DNA of 64,000 nt from contig DATJQF010000230.1 in assembly GCA_035505995.1 (NCBI GenBank), forward strand, positions 1 through 64,000, read 5' to 3'. Position 1 is the first letter of the stretch. Each line of letters opens with the position of its first letter. Positions 44,547-53,943 of this stretch are shown in pieces. The notes below the pieces were generated by a model. It was given only the letters and a program-made list of their open reading frames with translations. It searched no databases and was not told the origin of the DNA. Both the position numbers and the translations under genes were made by a program. The stretch comes from DATJQF01 sp035505995. Its GTDB lineage: Bacteria > Bacteroidota > Bacteroidia > Bacteroidales > FEN-979.

Positions 44547-45599
44547 TTACCTTTTGTTATACTGCTGCTCATAGTACTTCTGGTAATCCCCGGAAGTGAC
44601 ATTCTTCATCCACTCTTCGTTCGCCAGGTACCAGTCGACCGTTTTCTCAAATCCTTCCTCGAACTGTAATGAAGGTTTCCAGCCCAGTTCATTTCTGAAT
44701 TTGGAGGAATCGATCGCATACCGCAGGTCGTGCCCGGCACGGTCTTTAACGAAGGTGATGAGCTTTTCGGAGGTCCCGGCCGGTCTGTTTAACTTCCGGT
44801 CCATGATCCTGCACAGGACCCGGATCAGGTCGATGTTCTTCCACTCGTTATTGCCCCCTATATTATAAGTTTCGCCGGGCTTCCCCTTATGGAAGATCAG
44901 GTCGATGGCCTCTGCATGGTCTTCCACATACAGCCAGTCGCGGATGTTCTCACCCTTCCCATATACGGGGATCGGCCGGTTATGCCGGATATTGTTGATG
45001 GCCAACGGGATCAGTTTTTCCGGGAACTGGTAAGGGCCATAATTGTTGGAGCAGTTGGAGATCACCACCGGAAGTCCGTAAGTATGATAAAAAGCCATGA
45101 CGAGATGGTCGGAGCTGGCTTTGGAAGCGGAATAAGGACTTCTCGGATCATAGGCTGTCTTCTCGGTAAAATAACCGGTCTCCCCAAGCGATCCGTAAAC
45201 CTCATCCGTCGAAATATGATAGAACAGCTTTCCTTCCGTCTTCCCGGCCCATAAGGCACGGAAGGCATTCAGCAGGTTTACGGTGCCGATAATGTTGGTA
45301 TAAATGAACTGGTTCGGGTTGCTGATGGACCGGTCGACATGCGATTCGGCAGCCAGGTGGATCACCCCGTCGCAGCGGTAATGGGCAAAGATCTCTTCCA
45401 TCCGCTCTTCCTCCACGATATCGGCTTTGACGAACTCGTAGTTCGGTTCCTTTTCAATATCCCTCAGGTTGGCGAGGTTCCCGGCATAGGTGAGATTATC
45501 GAGGTTGATGATCTTATATTCGGGGTATTTCCTCACAAACCTTCTGACGACATGGGACCCGATGAAACCGGCTCCCCCCGTGATCAGGATGGTCTTCAT
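44547..45599 (-). CDS. rfbB: dTDP-glucose 4,6-dehydratase
   Basis: RfbB makes dTDP-4-keto-6-deoxyglucose, precursor of rhamnose and other deoxysugars. The NAD motif ILITGGAGFIGSHVV opens the protein; the catalytic YxxxK is in SPYSASKASSDH; STDEVYGSLGE is typical. The ATG at 45599 overlaps the galE stop as ATGA; a longer reading to 45638 adds unconserved residues. It is the last of the sugar-nucleotide operon. Sister epimerase and rhamnose genes (rfbC, rfbD) are not in the window. Confidence 0.93.
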   Translation of the reverse strand: MKTILITGGAGFIGSHVVRRFVRKYPEYKIINLDNLTYAGNLANLRDIEKEPNYEFVKADIVEEERMEEIFAHYRCDGVIHLAAESHVDRSISNPNQFIYTNIIGTVNLLNAFRALWAGKTEGKLFYHISTDEVYGSLGETGYFTEKTAYDPRSPYSASKASSDHLVMAFYHTYGLPVVISNCSNNYGPYQFPEKLIPLAINNIRHNRPIPVYGKGENIRDWLYVEDHAEAIDLIFHKGKPGETYNIGGNNEWKNIDLIRVLCRIMDRKLNRPAGTSEKLITFVKDRAGHDLRYAIDSSKFRNELGWKPSLQFEEGFEKTVDWYLANEEWMKNVTSGDYQKYYEQQYNKR

Positions 45600-46633
45600 A
45601 ACTTGCTTTTTAACCCGTGTTCTATCCCTTGTTCCCAACGCCAGGCTGAAAGGGTCATATCATCCAGCCCTTTTTCCGCTTTCCATCCCAGCTCCCGGTT
45701 CGCCAGGGTGGTATCCGCCCACACCTGTTCCACATCCCCCGGTCTCCGGTCCCGGATCTTGTAATTGAGCTTCAGTCCCGAGACCTTCTCAAAGGACCGG
45801 ATCACTTCCATCACGGAATACCCGGTGCCTGTTCCCAGGTTGAACACCTCGGTTTTTGTCTTGTTTTTCCTGCTCATTAGCCTTTCCAGGGCGATGATAT
45901 GGGCTTTGGCCAGGTCCACCACATGGATGTAGTCCCGGATGGCCGTGCCGTCGGGGGTATGGTAATTGTTCCCCCAGACATTCAGGTATTCCCTTTTCCC
46001 GATGGCCGTTTGCGTGATGAAGGGCATCAGGTTGTTGGGCACTCCCAGCGGAAGCTCGCCGATCAGGGCCGATTCATGGGCCCCGATGGGATTGAAATAG
46101 CGCAGGTGGATCGCGTTTGCCATATAGACCTGGCAGGTGTCGTTAATGATCTCCTCGCAGATCCGCTTGGTATTCCCGTACGGGGAGGCATATTTCTTGA
46201 CGGGGGCCGTTTCCGAAACAGGAAGCTGGTCGGGCTGGCCGTAAACCGTGCACGAAGAGGAGAAGACCAGGTAAGGGATCTGCAGGCGGGTCATGTTCTC
46301 CAGCAGGTTGATCGTGGAACCGACGTTATTCCGGTAATACAGGATCGGGTGAGCCACCGAATCGTGGACCGCCTTCAGGGCTGCAAAATGAATGATCGCA
46401 CCGATCCCCTGATTCCGCTGGAAAAAATCCCTCACTGCTTCCCGTTCCGAGAGATCGATCTTCTCAAACCCGGGTCTCACCCCGGTGATCTGCCGGATGC
46501 GGTCGGGGATCTCTTCCGTGGAATTGGAGAGGTTGTCGGCAATGAGTACCTCGTAGCCCTGCTTCTGGAGCTCCACCACGGTATGGGAACCGATGTAGCC
46601 GCTGCCTCCGGTGACCAGGATCTTCTGCTTCAT
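45596..46633 (-). CDS. galE: UDP-glucose 4-epimerase
   Basis: GalE interconverts UDP-glucose and UDP-galactose (or the N-acetyl forms) for glycan synthesis. The Rossmann motif KILVTGGSGYIGSHT, the block FSSSCTVYGQPD and catalytic SPYGNTKR are conserved. The length of 345 residues is standard. Both junctions are ATGA overlaps: its own ATG with the Gfo/Idh stop and its stop with the rfbB ATG. This argues for coupled translation. Confidence 0.94.
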   Translation of the reverse strand: MKQKILVTGGSGYIGSHTVVELQKQGYEVLIADNLSNSTEEIPDRIRQITGVRPGFEKIDLSEREAVRDFFQRNQGIGAIIHFAALKAVHDSVAHPILYYRNNVGSTINLLENMTRLQIPYLVFSSSCTVYGQPDQLPVSETAPVKKYASPYGNTKRICEEIINDTCQVYMANAIHLRYFNPIGAHESALIGELPLGVPNNLMPFITQTAIGKREYLNVWGNNYHTPDGTAIRDYIHVVDLAKAHIIALERLMSRKNKTKTEVFNLGTGTGYSVMEVIRSFEKVSGLKLNYKIRDRRPGDVEQVWADTTLANRELGWKAEKGLDDMTLSAWRWEQGIEHGLKSKL

Positions 46634-47652
46634 TCTTTGGTCGAGGTGTGGGTGGATTTAGCCCGTGGCTGAAGAAAAGGATGATAATCACCCGTCAGTC
46701 CGACCGGGATGGCTTTCCGGATCCGGTAAACGATATCGATGCTCGGGTGAGCATCCTCGAGCCCGAATCCCCTGCCGGCCAGGATCTCACGGTAAACGGA
46801 CGTATGCAGATCGGTGAACCCTTCGCTGAATTCCACCTCCTTCCCGTCCACGGTCAGTGAACGGTGGGTCCGGATTTCCTTTTTTCGGAGCGCGGCCGGG
46901 ACATCGGAATAGTTGAGGCTCAGGAACCATCTGACCCTGGCATTTTCGAGTTGGAGGAATCCTGCCGCCCGGTCGGTTTCCAGCATGTGCACCCTGCTTT
47001 CTTTCACCTTTCCGAAGATCCAGATCAGCAGATCAAAGAAATGAACGCCGATATTGGTCGCAATGCCTCCCGATTTTGACGTGTCTCCTTTCCAGGAGAA
47101 TTGATACCACTTCCCCCGGGAGGTGATATAAGTAAGATCCACGTCGTACATTTTCCCGCGGTCCTTCTGATTCAGGATCTCTTCCCGCAGCTTTATAATG
47201 GCAGGGTGGAGCCTGACCTGCAGCACGGTGAATACCTTCTTTCCCGTTTCCTGCTCGATCACCTTCAGGGCATCGAGGTTCCAGGGGTTCAGGACGATCG
47301 GCTTTTCGCAGATGGCATGGGCATTATTCCGCAGGGCCAGCCGGATATGGGAATCGTGCATGTAGTTGGGCGAGCAGATCGTAACATAGTCGACTTTAGC
47401 GGATTCGGCTTCTTTCCGGGCCAGGGCCATGCGCCGCAGCTTATCCAGATGGCGGTCGAACCTTTCGGGCTCGATGAAAAAATCCGCATTCGGGAAGTAG
47501 CTGTCGATGATGCCTACCCCGTCATAGGGATCCAACGCTGCCACCAGCCGGTTGCCCGTATCCCGGATGGCTTTCATATGCCGGGGAGCGATATATCCCG
47601 CGGCCCCGATCAGGGCAAAATTCATCGGTCTGGAGTGCGTTTTTGTGTTCAT
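46630..47652 (-). CDS. UDP-GlcNAc-uronate 3-dehydrogenase, WbpB/WlbA type
   Basis: This 340-residue Gfo/Idh/MocA oxidoreductase matches the WbpB/WlbA pattern closely: [20 protein letters not shown], then [19 protein letters not shown] and the [11 protein letters not shown] block. WbpB oxidises C3 of UDP-GlcNAc-uronic acid before amination. The ATG at 47652 overlaps the stop of the acetyltransferase gene as ATGA. An inner ATG at 47625, closer to the conserved start, is an alternative. It is followed by galE with another ATGA overlap. Confidence 0.88.
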   Translation of the reverse strand: MNTKTHSRPMNFALIGAAGYIAPRHMKAIRDTGNRLVAALDPYDGVGIIDSYFPNADFFIEPERFDRHLDKLRRMALARKEAESAKVDYVTICSPNYMHDSHIRLALRNNAHAICEKPIVLNPWNLDALKVIEQETGKKVFTVLQVRLHPAIIKLREEILNQKDRGKMYDVDLTYITSRGKWYQFSWKGDTSKSGGIATNIGVHFFDLLIWIFGKVKESRVHMLETDRAAGFLQLENARVRWFLSLNYSDVPAALRKKEIRTHRSLTVDGKEVEFSEGFTDLHTSVYREILAGRGFGLEDAHPSIDIVYRIRKAIPVGLTGDYHPFLQPRAKSTHTSTKE

Positions 47653-48230
47653 TTCCCGATTTTTGAAACTTTCCCGTCCCGTAACTGGTACTTTTCCTTG
47701 CTTTCCGGGCAGATCGCCAACCCTTCCCTGCTGAATTCCAGCCGGTGCCCGTATTCACTCATCCATCCGACATGCCGCGACGGGTTGCCGACCACCAGTG
47801 CGTAAGGAGGTACCTCCTTGGTCACCACGGCGCCCGCTCCCACGAAGGCAAATTCGCCGATCTCATGCCCGCAAACGATCGTTGCGTTCGCCCCGATGGT
47901 GGCTCCTTTCCGCACCAGGGTCCGTACATACTGATCGCGCCGGATCACCGCGCTGCGCGGGTTGAGGATATTCGTAAACACCATCGAAGGTCCGAGGAAG
48001 ACGTCATCTTCACAGATCACCCCGGTATAGATCGAAACGTTGTTCTGGACTTTCACGTTCTTCCCCAGGATGACGCCGGGGGATACCACCACATTCTGCC
48101 CCAGGTTGCAGTTCTCCCCCACTTCACAGCCTTTCATCAGGTGGGTGAAATGCCAGATCCGGGTTCCCCTGCCGATCTTGCATCCTTCGTCAATGACAGC
48201 GGTTTCGTGGGCAAAGTATTCCTTTTCCAT
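47649..48230 (-). CDS. UDP-3-amino-sugar N-acetyltransferase, WbpD/WlbB type
   Basis: This 193-residue left-handed beta-helix acetyltransferase has hexapeptide repeats ([39 protein letters not shown]) and the WbpD-like [15 protein letters not shown]. It should acetylate the 3-amino group produced by the neighbouring aminotransferase. The ATG at 48230 lies 4 nt after the aminotransferase stop. It is followed by the WbpB-type dehydrogenase. Confidence 0.88.
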   Translation of the reverse strand: MEKEYFAHETAVIDEGCKIGRGTRIWHFTHLMKGCEVGENCNLGQNVVVSPGVILGKNVKVQNNVSIYTGVICEDDVFLGPSMVFTNILNPRSAVIRRDQYVRTLVRKGATIGANATIVCGHEIGEFAFVGAGAVVTKEVPPYALVVGNPSRHVGWMSEYGHRLEFSREGLAICPESKEKYQLRDGKVSKIGK

Positions 48231-48234
48231 GTTA

Positions 48235-49365
48235 TTACCGGTTAACAAATTCAAGCACCGATCCCGTGATGAACCCGAGTTGTTCCCGGTCCAGTTCCGT
48301 ATGCATGGGCAGTGAGAAAACCGATGCAGCCAGGGCTTCGGTTACGGGAAAATCCCCCGGCTTGTATCGCGGGTCCAGGTAAGCTTTCTGCAGATGAAGC
48401 GGCACCGGGTAATAGATCATGGCCGGGATTCCTTTTGAACCGAGATGCTCGATCAGGCCCTTTCGGTCCACATTTCGTGTGACCAGCGTATATTGGTGAA
48501 ATACATGGCTCGATCTCGGGTATCGTGCCGGTATTTTCAGCTTCGGATGATTGGCAAAAGCATGGTCGTAAAAGTCGGCTGCCTCTGCCCGCTTCTTGGC
48601 ATATTCGTCGAGATGCCCCAGTTTGATATCCAGGATTGCGGCCTGGAGACTGTCGAGCCGGGAATTCACCCCGATATAGTCGTGGTAATACCGGACGGTC
48701 ATGCCGTGGTTCACCACCACCCTTAGTTGTTTCGCCAGTTCATCGTCGTTGGTGAAGATCGCCCCGCCGTCGCCGTAGCAGCCCAGGTTCTTGGATGGGA
48801 AGAACGAGGTGCATCCCACTTCGCCCAGGGTGCCTGCTTTCTTCTTCGATCCGTCCTTCAGAATATAGTCTGCCCCGATTGCCTGGCAGGCATCCTCGAT
48901 CACAAACAGGCGATGCTTCCGGGCTATCTCCAGGATCTCGTCCATGGGTGCGCATTGTCCGAAAAGGTGGACCGGCACGATGGCTTTCGTCCTCGGGGTG
49001 ATGGCTTTTTCAACGGCCGCCGGATCTATGTTGAAGGTATCCGGGTCTACATCCACCACCACCGGGGTCAGCCGGAGCAGGGCGATCACTTCCGCCGTCG
49101 CGATGAACGTAAAGGAAGCGGTGATCACTTCGTCCCCGGGTTTAAGTCCCAGCGCCATCATCGATACCTGGAGGGCATCGGTGCCGTTCGCACAGGGGAT
49201 CACGTGTTTTACGCCGAGATATTTTTCAAGATGTTCCTGGAAATTTTTGACGGCAGGTCCGTTGATAAAGGCGCAGGAATCGATCACCTCGCCGATGGCC
49301 CGGTCAATTTCCGGTTTTATATGCTGGTACTGACCGTGCAGGTCTACCATCTGAATCTTCCGCAT
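48235..49365 (-). CDS. DegT/DnrJ/EryC1-type sugar aminotransferase, WbpE/PorR type
   Basis: This 376-residue PLP-dependent enzyme transfers an amino group to a 3-keto sugar nucleotide. The PLP lysine lies in [37 protein letters not shown] and [10 protein letters not shown] are typical, and the start [20 protein letters not shown] matches WbpE/WlbC and the Porphyromonas PorR protein. It is the first gene of the operon, transcribed from the promoter at 49406-49413. Confidence 0.9.
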   Translation of the reverse strand: MRKIQMVDLHGQYQHIKPEIDRAIGEVIDSCAFINGPAVKNFQEHLEKYLGVKHVIPCANGTDALQVSMMALGLKPGDEVITASFTFIATAEVIALLRLTPVVVDVDPDTFNIDPAAVEKAITPRTKAIVPVHLFGQCAPMDEILEIARKHRLFVIEDACQAIGADYILKDGSKKKAGTLGEVGCTSFFPSKNLGCYGDGGAIFTNDDELAKQLRVVVNHGMTVRYYHDYIGVNSRLDSLQAAILDIKLGHLDEYAKKRAEAADFYDHAFANHPKLKIPARYPRSSHVFHQYTLVTRNVDRKGLIEHLGSKGIPAMIYYPVPLHLQKAYLDPRYKPGDFPVTEALAASVFSLPMHTELDREQLGFITGSVLEFVNR

Positions 49366-49405
49366 CGTAAGCTTACCGTATGTTTTGTTATGTTGATGGA
49401 ACCGC

Positions 49406-49413
49406 CAAATTTA
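49406..49413 (-). promoter_or_regulatory. Likely -7 promoter element for the sugar-nucleotide operon
   Basis: TAAATTTG on the minus strand matches TAnnTTTG and lies 40 nt before the aminotransferase ATG. No matching -33 TTTG was found. Confidence 0.5.
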
Positions 49414-49494
49414 CAATTATTGGCCAGGATGGACTAATTTTTTTAATTTTAAATGCGAATTGGAACAGGCTCTAAAAAGCATAATTTGATGCGT

Positions 49495-50145
49495 ATGAAA
49501 AAGTTTGCAGTCGTTTTGGCCGGTTGCGGGGTATATGACGGGGCTGAGATCCAGGAAGCGGTCCTGACCCTGCTGGCCATCTCAAAACAGGGAGCGGAAT
49601 ACACCATTTTCGCCCCCGATATGGAGCAGCATGATGTGGTCAACCACCTGTCAGGAGAGGAAATGAAAGAATCGAGGAATGTCCTGGTGGAGGCGGCCCG
49701 CATCGCCAGGGGAAACATCCTGCCCCTCGACGCCTTTCGCGCAGAAGCCTTCGACGCCCTGATCTTTCCCGGCGGATTCGGGGTGGCAAAGAACCTCTCT
49801 ACGTTTGCCTTCGACAGCGCGGAGATGAAGGTCCACCCGGAGGTGGAGAAAGCCGTGCAGGCAATGCACCGGGCCGGCAAGCCGGTAGGGGCCCTCTGCA
49901 TCTCCCCCGTGATCTTTGCCCGTCTTTTCAAGGGAGCCATCCTTACCCTCGGGAATGACCCTGAATCGGCAGGAGCCGTGAAGAGAATGGGGGCCGAGCA
50001 CCGGATGACGACGCATGGGGAAGTGGTCGCCGATCCGAAGTTCAATATTTTTTCAACGCCCTGCTATATGCTGGATGCGTCGATCAGGGATATTGAAAAG
50101 GGTGCGGAAAATATCGTCAGGAAAATGATGGCGGCAATGGAATAG
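49495..50145 (+). CDS. elbB: Isoprenoid biosynthesis glyoxalase ElbB
   Basis: This 216-residue DJ-1/PfpI-superfamily protein has MKKFAVVLAGCGVYDGAEIQ, NHLSGEEMKESRNVLVEAAR and the nucleophile-elbow block GALCISPVIFA. E. coli ElbB is a glyoxalase linked to isoprenoid metabolism. ATG 49495 is preferred; in-frame starts at 49453 and 49489 add unconserved residues. It stands alone between divergent and convergent minus-strand operons. Confidence 0.88.
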   Translation: MKKFAVVLAGCGVYDGAEIQEAVLTLLAISKQGAEYTIFAPDMEQHDVVNHLSGEEMKESRNVLVEAARIARGNILPLDAFRAEAFDALIFPGGFGVAKNLSTFAFDSAEMKVHPEVEKAVQAMHRAGKPVGALCISPVIFARLFKGAILTLGNDPESAGAVKRMGAEHRMTTHGEVVADPKFNIFSTPCYMLDASIRDIEKGAENIVRKMMAAME

Positions 50146-50161
50146 ATCGTTCCGGACCCGC

Positions 50162-51235
50162 TCAGTAAACCATTGCTTTCAGCTCGCCGGTGATCACCAT
50201 CAGCCCGTTCATGGCCAGGGCGCGCATCTCATCCTCCCCCGGGAATACATGGATGGGCGCCAGTTTGTACACCCTTTCCTGGATCAGCTCCACAAAAGCC
50301 TTGTCATAGGCAATGCCCCCGGTGATCAGGATGGCATCCACTTCGCCTTTCAGGACCGTGTACATTTCTCCGATCGTTTTTGAGACCTGGTACGCCATTG
50401 CCTCATAAATAAGCTTCGCTTTCATTTCGCCGGCTTCAATGCGCTTCACGACTTCCAGAACATTGTTGGTCCCCAGGTATGCCACCATGCCTCCTTCACC
50501 CTTGATCATTTTCATGACCTCCTTTTCCGAATACTTTCCGCTGAAGCAAAGCCGGACCATCTGACCCATCGGAAGGGTCATGCTCCGTTCCGGGCTGAAA
50601 GGCCCGTCTCCGTCGAGCCCCTGGTTCGTATCGATGACCCGGCCCTTGCGGTGCGCTCCCACGGTGATGCCGCCGCCCAGGTGGACTACGATCAGGTTCA
50701 GGTCTTCATATTTCCGGTGGATCCCTTTGGCATAATCGCGGGCAATTGCTTTCTGATTGAGGGCATGAAAGATGGAAATCCTCTCGAACAGGGGATGGCC
50801 GGCAATTCTCGCCAGCTCCTCAAATTCATCCACCACGATGGGGTCCGCGATATAGGCCCGGGCATTGGGGAGCGATTTTACGAGATCGTACGCAATCAGT
50901 CCCCCGAGATTGCTGGCATGTTCTCCCAGCGGACTGTTGCGAAGATCGGCCAGCATCTTCTCATTCACTTCGTAAACTCCCGACTGAACCGGTTTAAGCA
51001 GTCCTCCCCTCCCTACCACCGCCTGCACTTTGTCAATATTGATCTGGGCATCGCACAGCTGCTGAAGGATGATTTTCTTCCTGAGCTCAAACTGGTCGGT
51101 GATCTTCTGGAATGGGGCCAGCTCTTCGGTCGAATGGGAAATATTCTTGAGGAAGATCGGTTCCGTATTCTGGAACACGGCGATCTTGGTTGAAGTAGAG
51201 CCGGGGTTGATGGCCAGTATGCGGATATCTTTCAT
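50162..51235 (-). CDS. buk: Butyrate kinase
   Basis: This 357-residue acetokinase-family enzyme converts butyryl phosphate plus ADP to butyrate plus ATP (branched acyl phosphates are also used). It opens with RILAINPGSTSTKIAVF. LIVVHLGGGITVGAHRKGRV, DTNQGLDGDGPFSPERS and GDVD-like downstream blocks support Buk over AckA. The ATG at 51235 overlaps the permease stop as ATGA. The ptb gene lies two genes upstream in the same direction, so a permease sits between ptb and buk. Confidence 0.93.
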   Translation of the reverse strand: MKDIRILAINPGSTSTKIAVFQNTEPIFLKNISHSTEELAPFQKITDQFELRKKIILQQLCDAQINIDKVQAVVGRGGLLKPVQSGVYEVNEKMLADLRNSPLGEHASNLGGLIAYDLVKSLPNARAYIADPIVVDEFEELARIAGHPLFERISIFHALNQKAIARDYAKGIHRKYEDLNLIVVHLGGGITVGAHRKGRVIDTNQGLDGDGPFSPERSMTLPMGQMVRLCFSGKYSEKEVMKMIKGEGGMVAYLGTNNVLEVVKRIEAGEMKAKLIYEAMAYQVSKTIGEMYTVLKGEVDAILITGGIAYDKAFVELIQERVYKLAPIHVFPGEDEMRALAMNGLMVITGELKAMVY

Positions 51236-52782
51236 TCCTTCGGCGGAGTTAACGGTTCGACCGGCTTCCTGAGCCTGCTGTTCCGGATCCCGTAAGTGAA
51301 GTAGATCACGAATCCGATGACCATCCACACCACCAGCCGCGCCCAGGTCTGCCAGGGAAGGGAGGCCATCTGGAGAAAGCAGATCAGCGCCCCGAGCACA
51401 GGAACGACCGGCACAAACGGCGTGCGGAACGGCCGCGGGATCTCCGGTCTTGATTTACGGAGCACGATGATGCTGCAGCAAACGATCACGAAGGCCAGCA
51501 GGGTGCCGATGGAAACCAGCTCCCCGAGTACATGGATGGGCAGGATCCCGGCCAGGATAAGCGCCACAAAGCCGGTCATCAGGGTACTGACATACGGGGT
51601 CTTGAATTTCGGGTGCACCCGGGAGAATACCGGGGGAAGCAGCCCGTCCTTGGCCATGGAATGGAAGATCCTCGGCTGGCCCAGCAGCATCACCAGGATG
51701 ACGGAGCTCAATCCCGCGATCGCGGCGATCTTCACAATCGGCCGCAGCCAGAACATCTTTTGCCCCATCGCATCCACACCCACAGCCACCGGGTCGGGTA
51801 CATTCAGGGTGGTGTAGCTCACGATCCCGGTCAGCACGAGGGCGACCAGGATATACAATACCGTGGAGATGCCCAGCGAACCCATAATCCCTATCGGCAT
51901 ATGCTTCTGCGGGTTTTTGGCTTCCTGGGCGGCTGTCGAGACTGCATCGAATCCTATATAGGCAAAGAAGATCACTCCGGCCCCCCGCAGGATCCCGCTC
52001 CATCCGAACTGGCCCCACTTTCCCGTATTGGGCGGAATGAAGGGATGCCAGTGGCCTGCCGTGACAAAAGAGACCCCGACGACGATGAACAGGATGATCA
52101 CGGAAACTTTGGTGATCACCATCAGGTTGTTGAAATTGGCGGATTCCTTGATCCCGATGACCAGCAGCAGGGTTACCAGGGCAATGATGAACATGGCCGG
52201 GATATTCATGATAGCCGTAACATGAGGCAGAGCGCTCACAGGAATCCCCTGCGCAGTCAGGCTGTTGGCCAGGTTCGGCGTAAGCTCCTCCCAGCCGGTC
52301 TTCGGAAGCTGTATCATCACCGTGCCGGAAGCGGACGTGAGCGAGACCGGCAGGTTGATCCCGAAATCTTTCAGGAAGCTCACGACATACCCCGACCAGC
52401 CGACTGAAACGGTGGCGGCTGCAAAAAGATATTCCAGGATCAGGTCCCAGCCGATCACCCAGGCGAAAAATTCTCCCAGCGTGGCATAAGCGTAGGTATA
52501 GGCGCTGCCGGCGATGGGGATCATGGATGCAAACTCCGCATAGCACAGCCCTGCAAATGCGCAGGCGATACCCGATATGATGAAGGAAAGGACGATGGCA
52601 GGACCCGCATACTGTGCGGCGGCCTGACCGGTCAGTACGAAAATGCCGGCGCCGATGATCGCACCGATCCCCAGGGTGGTGAGATTGGTGGCGGTGAGGG
52701 CTCTCCTGAACCCATGCTTCGTATCGGATGCCTGGGAAATAAGCTCATGGATCGATTTAGTCTGAAACAGTTTGTTGGTCAT
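51232..52782 (-). CDS. APC-family amino-acid permease
   Basis: This 516-residue transporter has 12 or more predicted membrane helices and the APC signature TTLGIGAIIGAGIFVLTGQAA. Further blocks are LCYAEFASMIPIAGSAYTY and GVIFFAYIGFDAVSTAAQE. It most resembles the cationic amino-acid transporter subgroup, but substrate is not determinable. ATG 52782 (MTNKLFQTK) is chosen; the ~90 codons upstream are shadow sequence. It is cotranscribed with ptb and buk. Confidence 0.92.
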   Translation of the reverse strand: MTNKLFQTKSIHELISQASDTKHGFRRALTATNLTTLGIGAIIGAGIFVLTGQAAAQYAGPAIVLSFIISGIACAFAGLCYAEFASMIPIAGSAYTYAYATLGEFFAWVIGWDLILEYLFAAATVSVGWSGYVVSFLKDFGINLPVSLTSASGTVMIQLPKTGWEELTPNLANSLTAQGIPVSALPHVTAIMNIPAMFIIALVTLLLVIGIKESANFNNLMVITKVSVIILFIVVGVSFVTAGHWHPFIPPNTGKWGQFGWSGILRGAGVIFFAYIGFDAVSTAAQEAKNPQKHMPIGIMGSLGISTVLYILVALVLTGIVSYTTLNVPDPVAVGVDAMGQKMFWLRPIVKIAAIAGLSSVILVMLLGQPRIFHSMAKDGLLPPVFSRVHPKFKTPYVSTLMTGFVALILAGILPIHVLGELVSIGTLLAFVIVCCSIIVLRKSRPEIPRPFRTPFVPVVPVLGALICFLQMASLPWQTWARLVVWMVIGFVIYFTYGIRNSRLRKPVEPLTPPKE

Positions 52783-52852
52783 AGTTGGGTTTTTAGTCTT
52801 CCGGAGGTCACTGCCGGTTTCCGGATGAAAGCCCGCGGGCACTGGGTATCGA

Positions 52853-53782
52853 TCAGTTGCCTGCAGCGGCCATGACAATGCTCGCCTGCTTGGATTCCTC
52901 GGTATCGGAGCGGGAGGTGAGTACGATCGGGGCTGCAGCTCCCAGGACGACTGCCGCCAGGCTGGCGCCGGCCGAGAATCCAAAGGCCTTGTACAGCACG
53001 TTCCCTGCTTCAATATCCGGGACCACCAGCATGTCGGCATCGCCTGCCACATCGCTCACGATCCCCTTATGGCGGGCGCTTTCGATGCTGACGGCGTTAT
53101 CGTAGGCCAGCGGACCGTCCAGGATGCAATTCTTGATCTGTCCCCGCTGGTTCATTTTCGACAGGATGGCGGCTTCCATGGTCGCCGGCATTTGTTCGTT
53201 GACCATTTCCACGGCACACAACAGGGCAACTTTGGGCTTGGGAACTCCCAGCCGGTTCATGAATTCCACGGCGTTGTTGATGATCGCGATCTTGGTCTTC
53301 AGGTCGGGAGCGATCACCATGGCCGCATCGGTCAGACCGATCAGCTTATGATAGGTTGGCACTTCGAACAATGCAAAATGGGAAAGCACTTCGGACTTCC
53401 GCAAGCCGGCTTCCTTGTCCAGCACCCCCCTCAGGAAGGTCGCACTGGGGACATTGCCTTTCATCAATATATCAGCTTCCTTGTTGCGGACAACGGATAC
53501 CGCTCGACGGACCGCCTGGGCATCCACCTCTTCATTGATCACCGGCATTCCGGAAATATCGAGTTTCAGCTTGGCAGCCAGTTCTTTGATCTTTTGTTCC
53601 GACCCTACCAGGATGGCATCCACCAGCCCGGATTTAACGACTGCACACACCGCCTCCAGGGAATGTTCATCCTGGGCAACGGCTACGGCAATTTTCTTTT
53701 TACGGGCACTTTTGGCCAGTTCATACAGGTCACTCAGTTTGGTAAGGCCGGTCTTGGTCCCGGCATTTTTTGCAGTACTCAT
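52853..53782 (-). CDS. ptb: Phosphate butyryltransferase
   Basis: This 309-residue enzyme converts butyryl-CoA plus phosphate to butyryl phosphate. KKKIAVAVAQDEHSLEAV, DILMKGNVPSATFLRGVLD, ALLCAVEMVNEQMPATMEA and GDADMLVVPDIEAGNVLYK are family blocks. A good Shine-Dalgarno AAGGAGG precedes the ATG. With buk it generates ATP from acyl-CoA made during amino-acid or sugar fermentation. The promoter at 53847-53878 is close to ideal. Confidence 0.93.
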   Translation of the reverse strand: MSTAKNAGTKTGLTKLSDLYELAKSARKKKIAVAVAQDEHSLEAVCAVVKSGLVDAILVGSEQKIKELAAKLKLDISGMPVINEEVDAQAVRRAVSVVRNKEADILMKGNVPSATFLRGVLDKEAGLRKSEVLSHFALFEVPTYHKLIGLTDAAMVIAPDLKTKIAIINNAVEFMNRLGVPKPKVALLCAVEMVNEQMPATMEAAILSKMNQRGQIKNCILDGPLAYDNAVSIESARHKGIVSDVAGDADMLVVPDIEAGNVLYKAFGFSAGASLAAVVLGAAAPIVLTSRSDTEESKQASIVMAAAGN

Positions 53783-53846
53783 GCTACAGGTTCCTCCTTG
53801 ATATATTGATATTTATGATAATTCCGGAACAGGCATTCCGGTTCCA

Positions 53847-53878
53847 CAAACCTACGTGAATTTTGGCAAATACACAAA
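53847..53878 (-). promoter_or_regulatory. Promoter of the ptb-permease-buk operon
   Basis: On the minus strand TTTG (53878-53875), a 20-nt spacer and a perfect TAGGTTTG (53854-53847) match the Bacteroidota consensus. The ptb ATG is 64 nt downstream. Confidence 0.65.
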
Positions 53879-53893
53879 CCGGCTGGAAATTAT

Positions 53894-53921
53894 TTTGTCA
53901 GTCGAAATATTCCTACCTTTG
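53894..53921 (+). promoter_or_regulatory. Promoter of the tnaA operon
   Basis: TTTG (53894-53897) is followed after 16 nt by the perfect -7 element TACCTTTG (53914-53921). The tnaA ATG is 22 nt further on. The spacer is slightly short. It faces the ptb promoter, with only 15 bases between the two -33 elements. Confidence 0.55.
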
Positions 53922-53943
53922 AGCGGAAAAGTAATTCGTCCCT

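Noticed and set aside
52783..53052. N-terminal extension of the amino-acid permease (90 extra codons)
   Set aside because: The extension overlaps the ptb gene, lacks conservation and has unusual composition. The permease family starts near MTNKLF at 52782.
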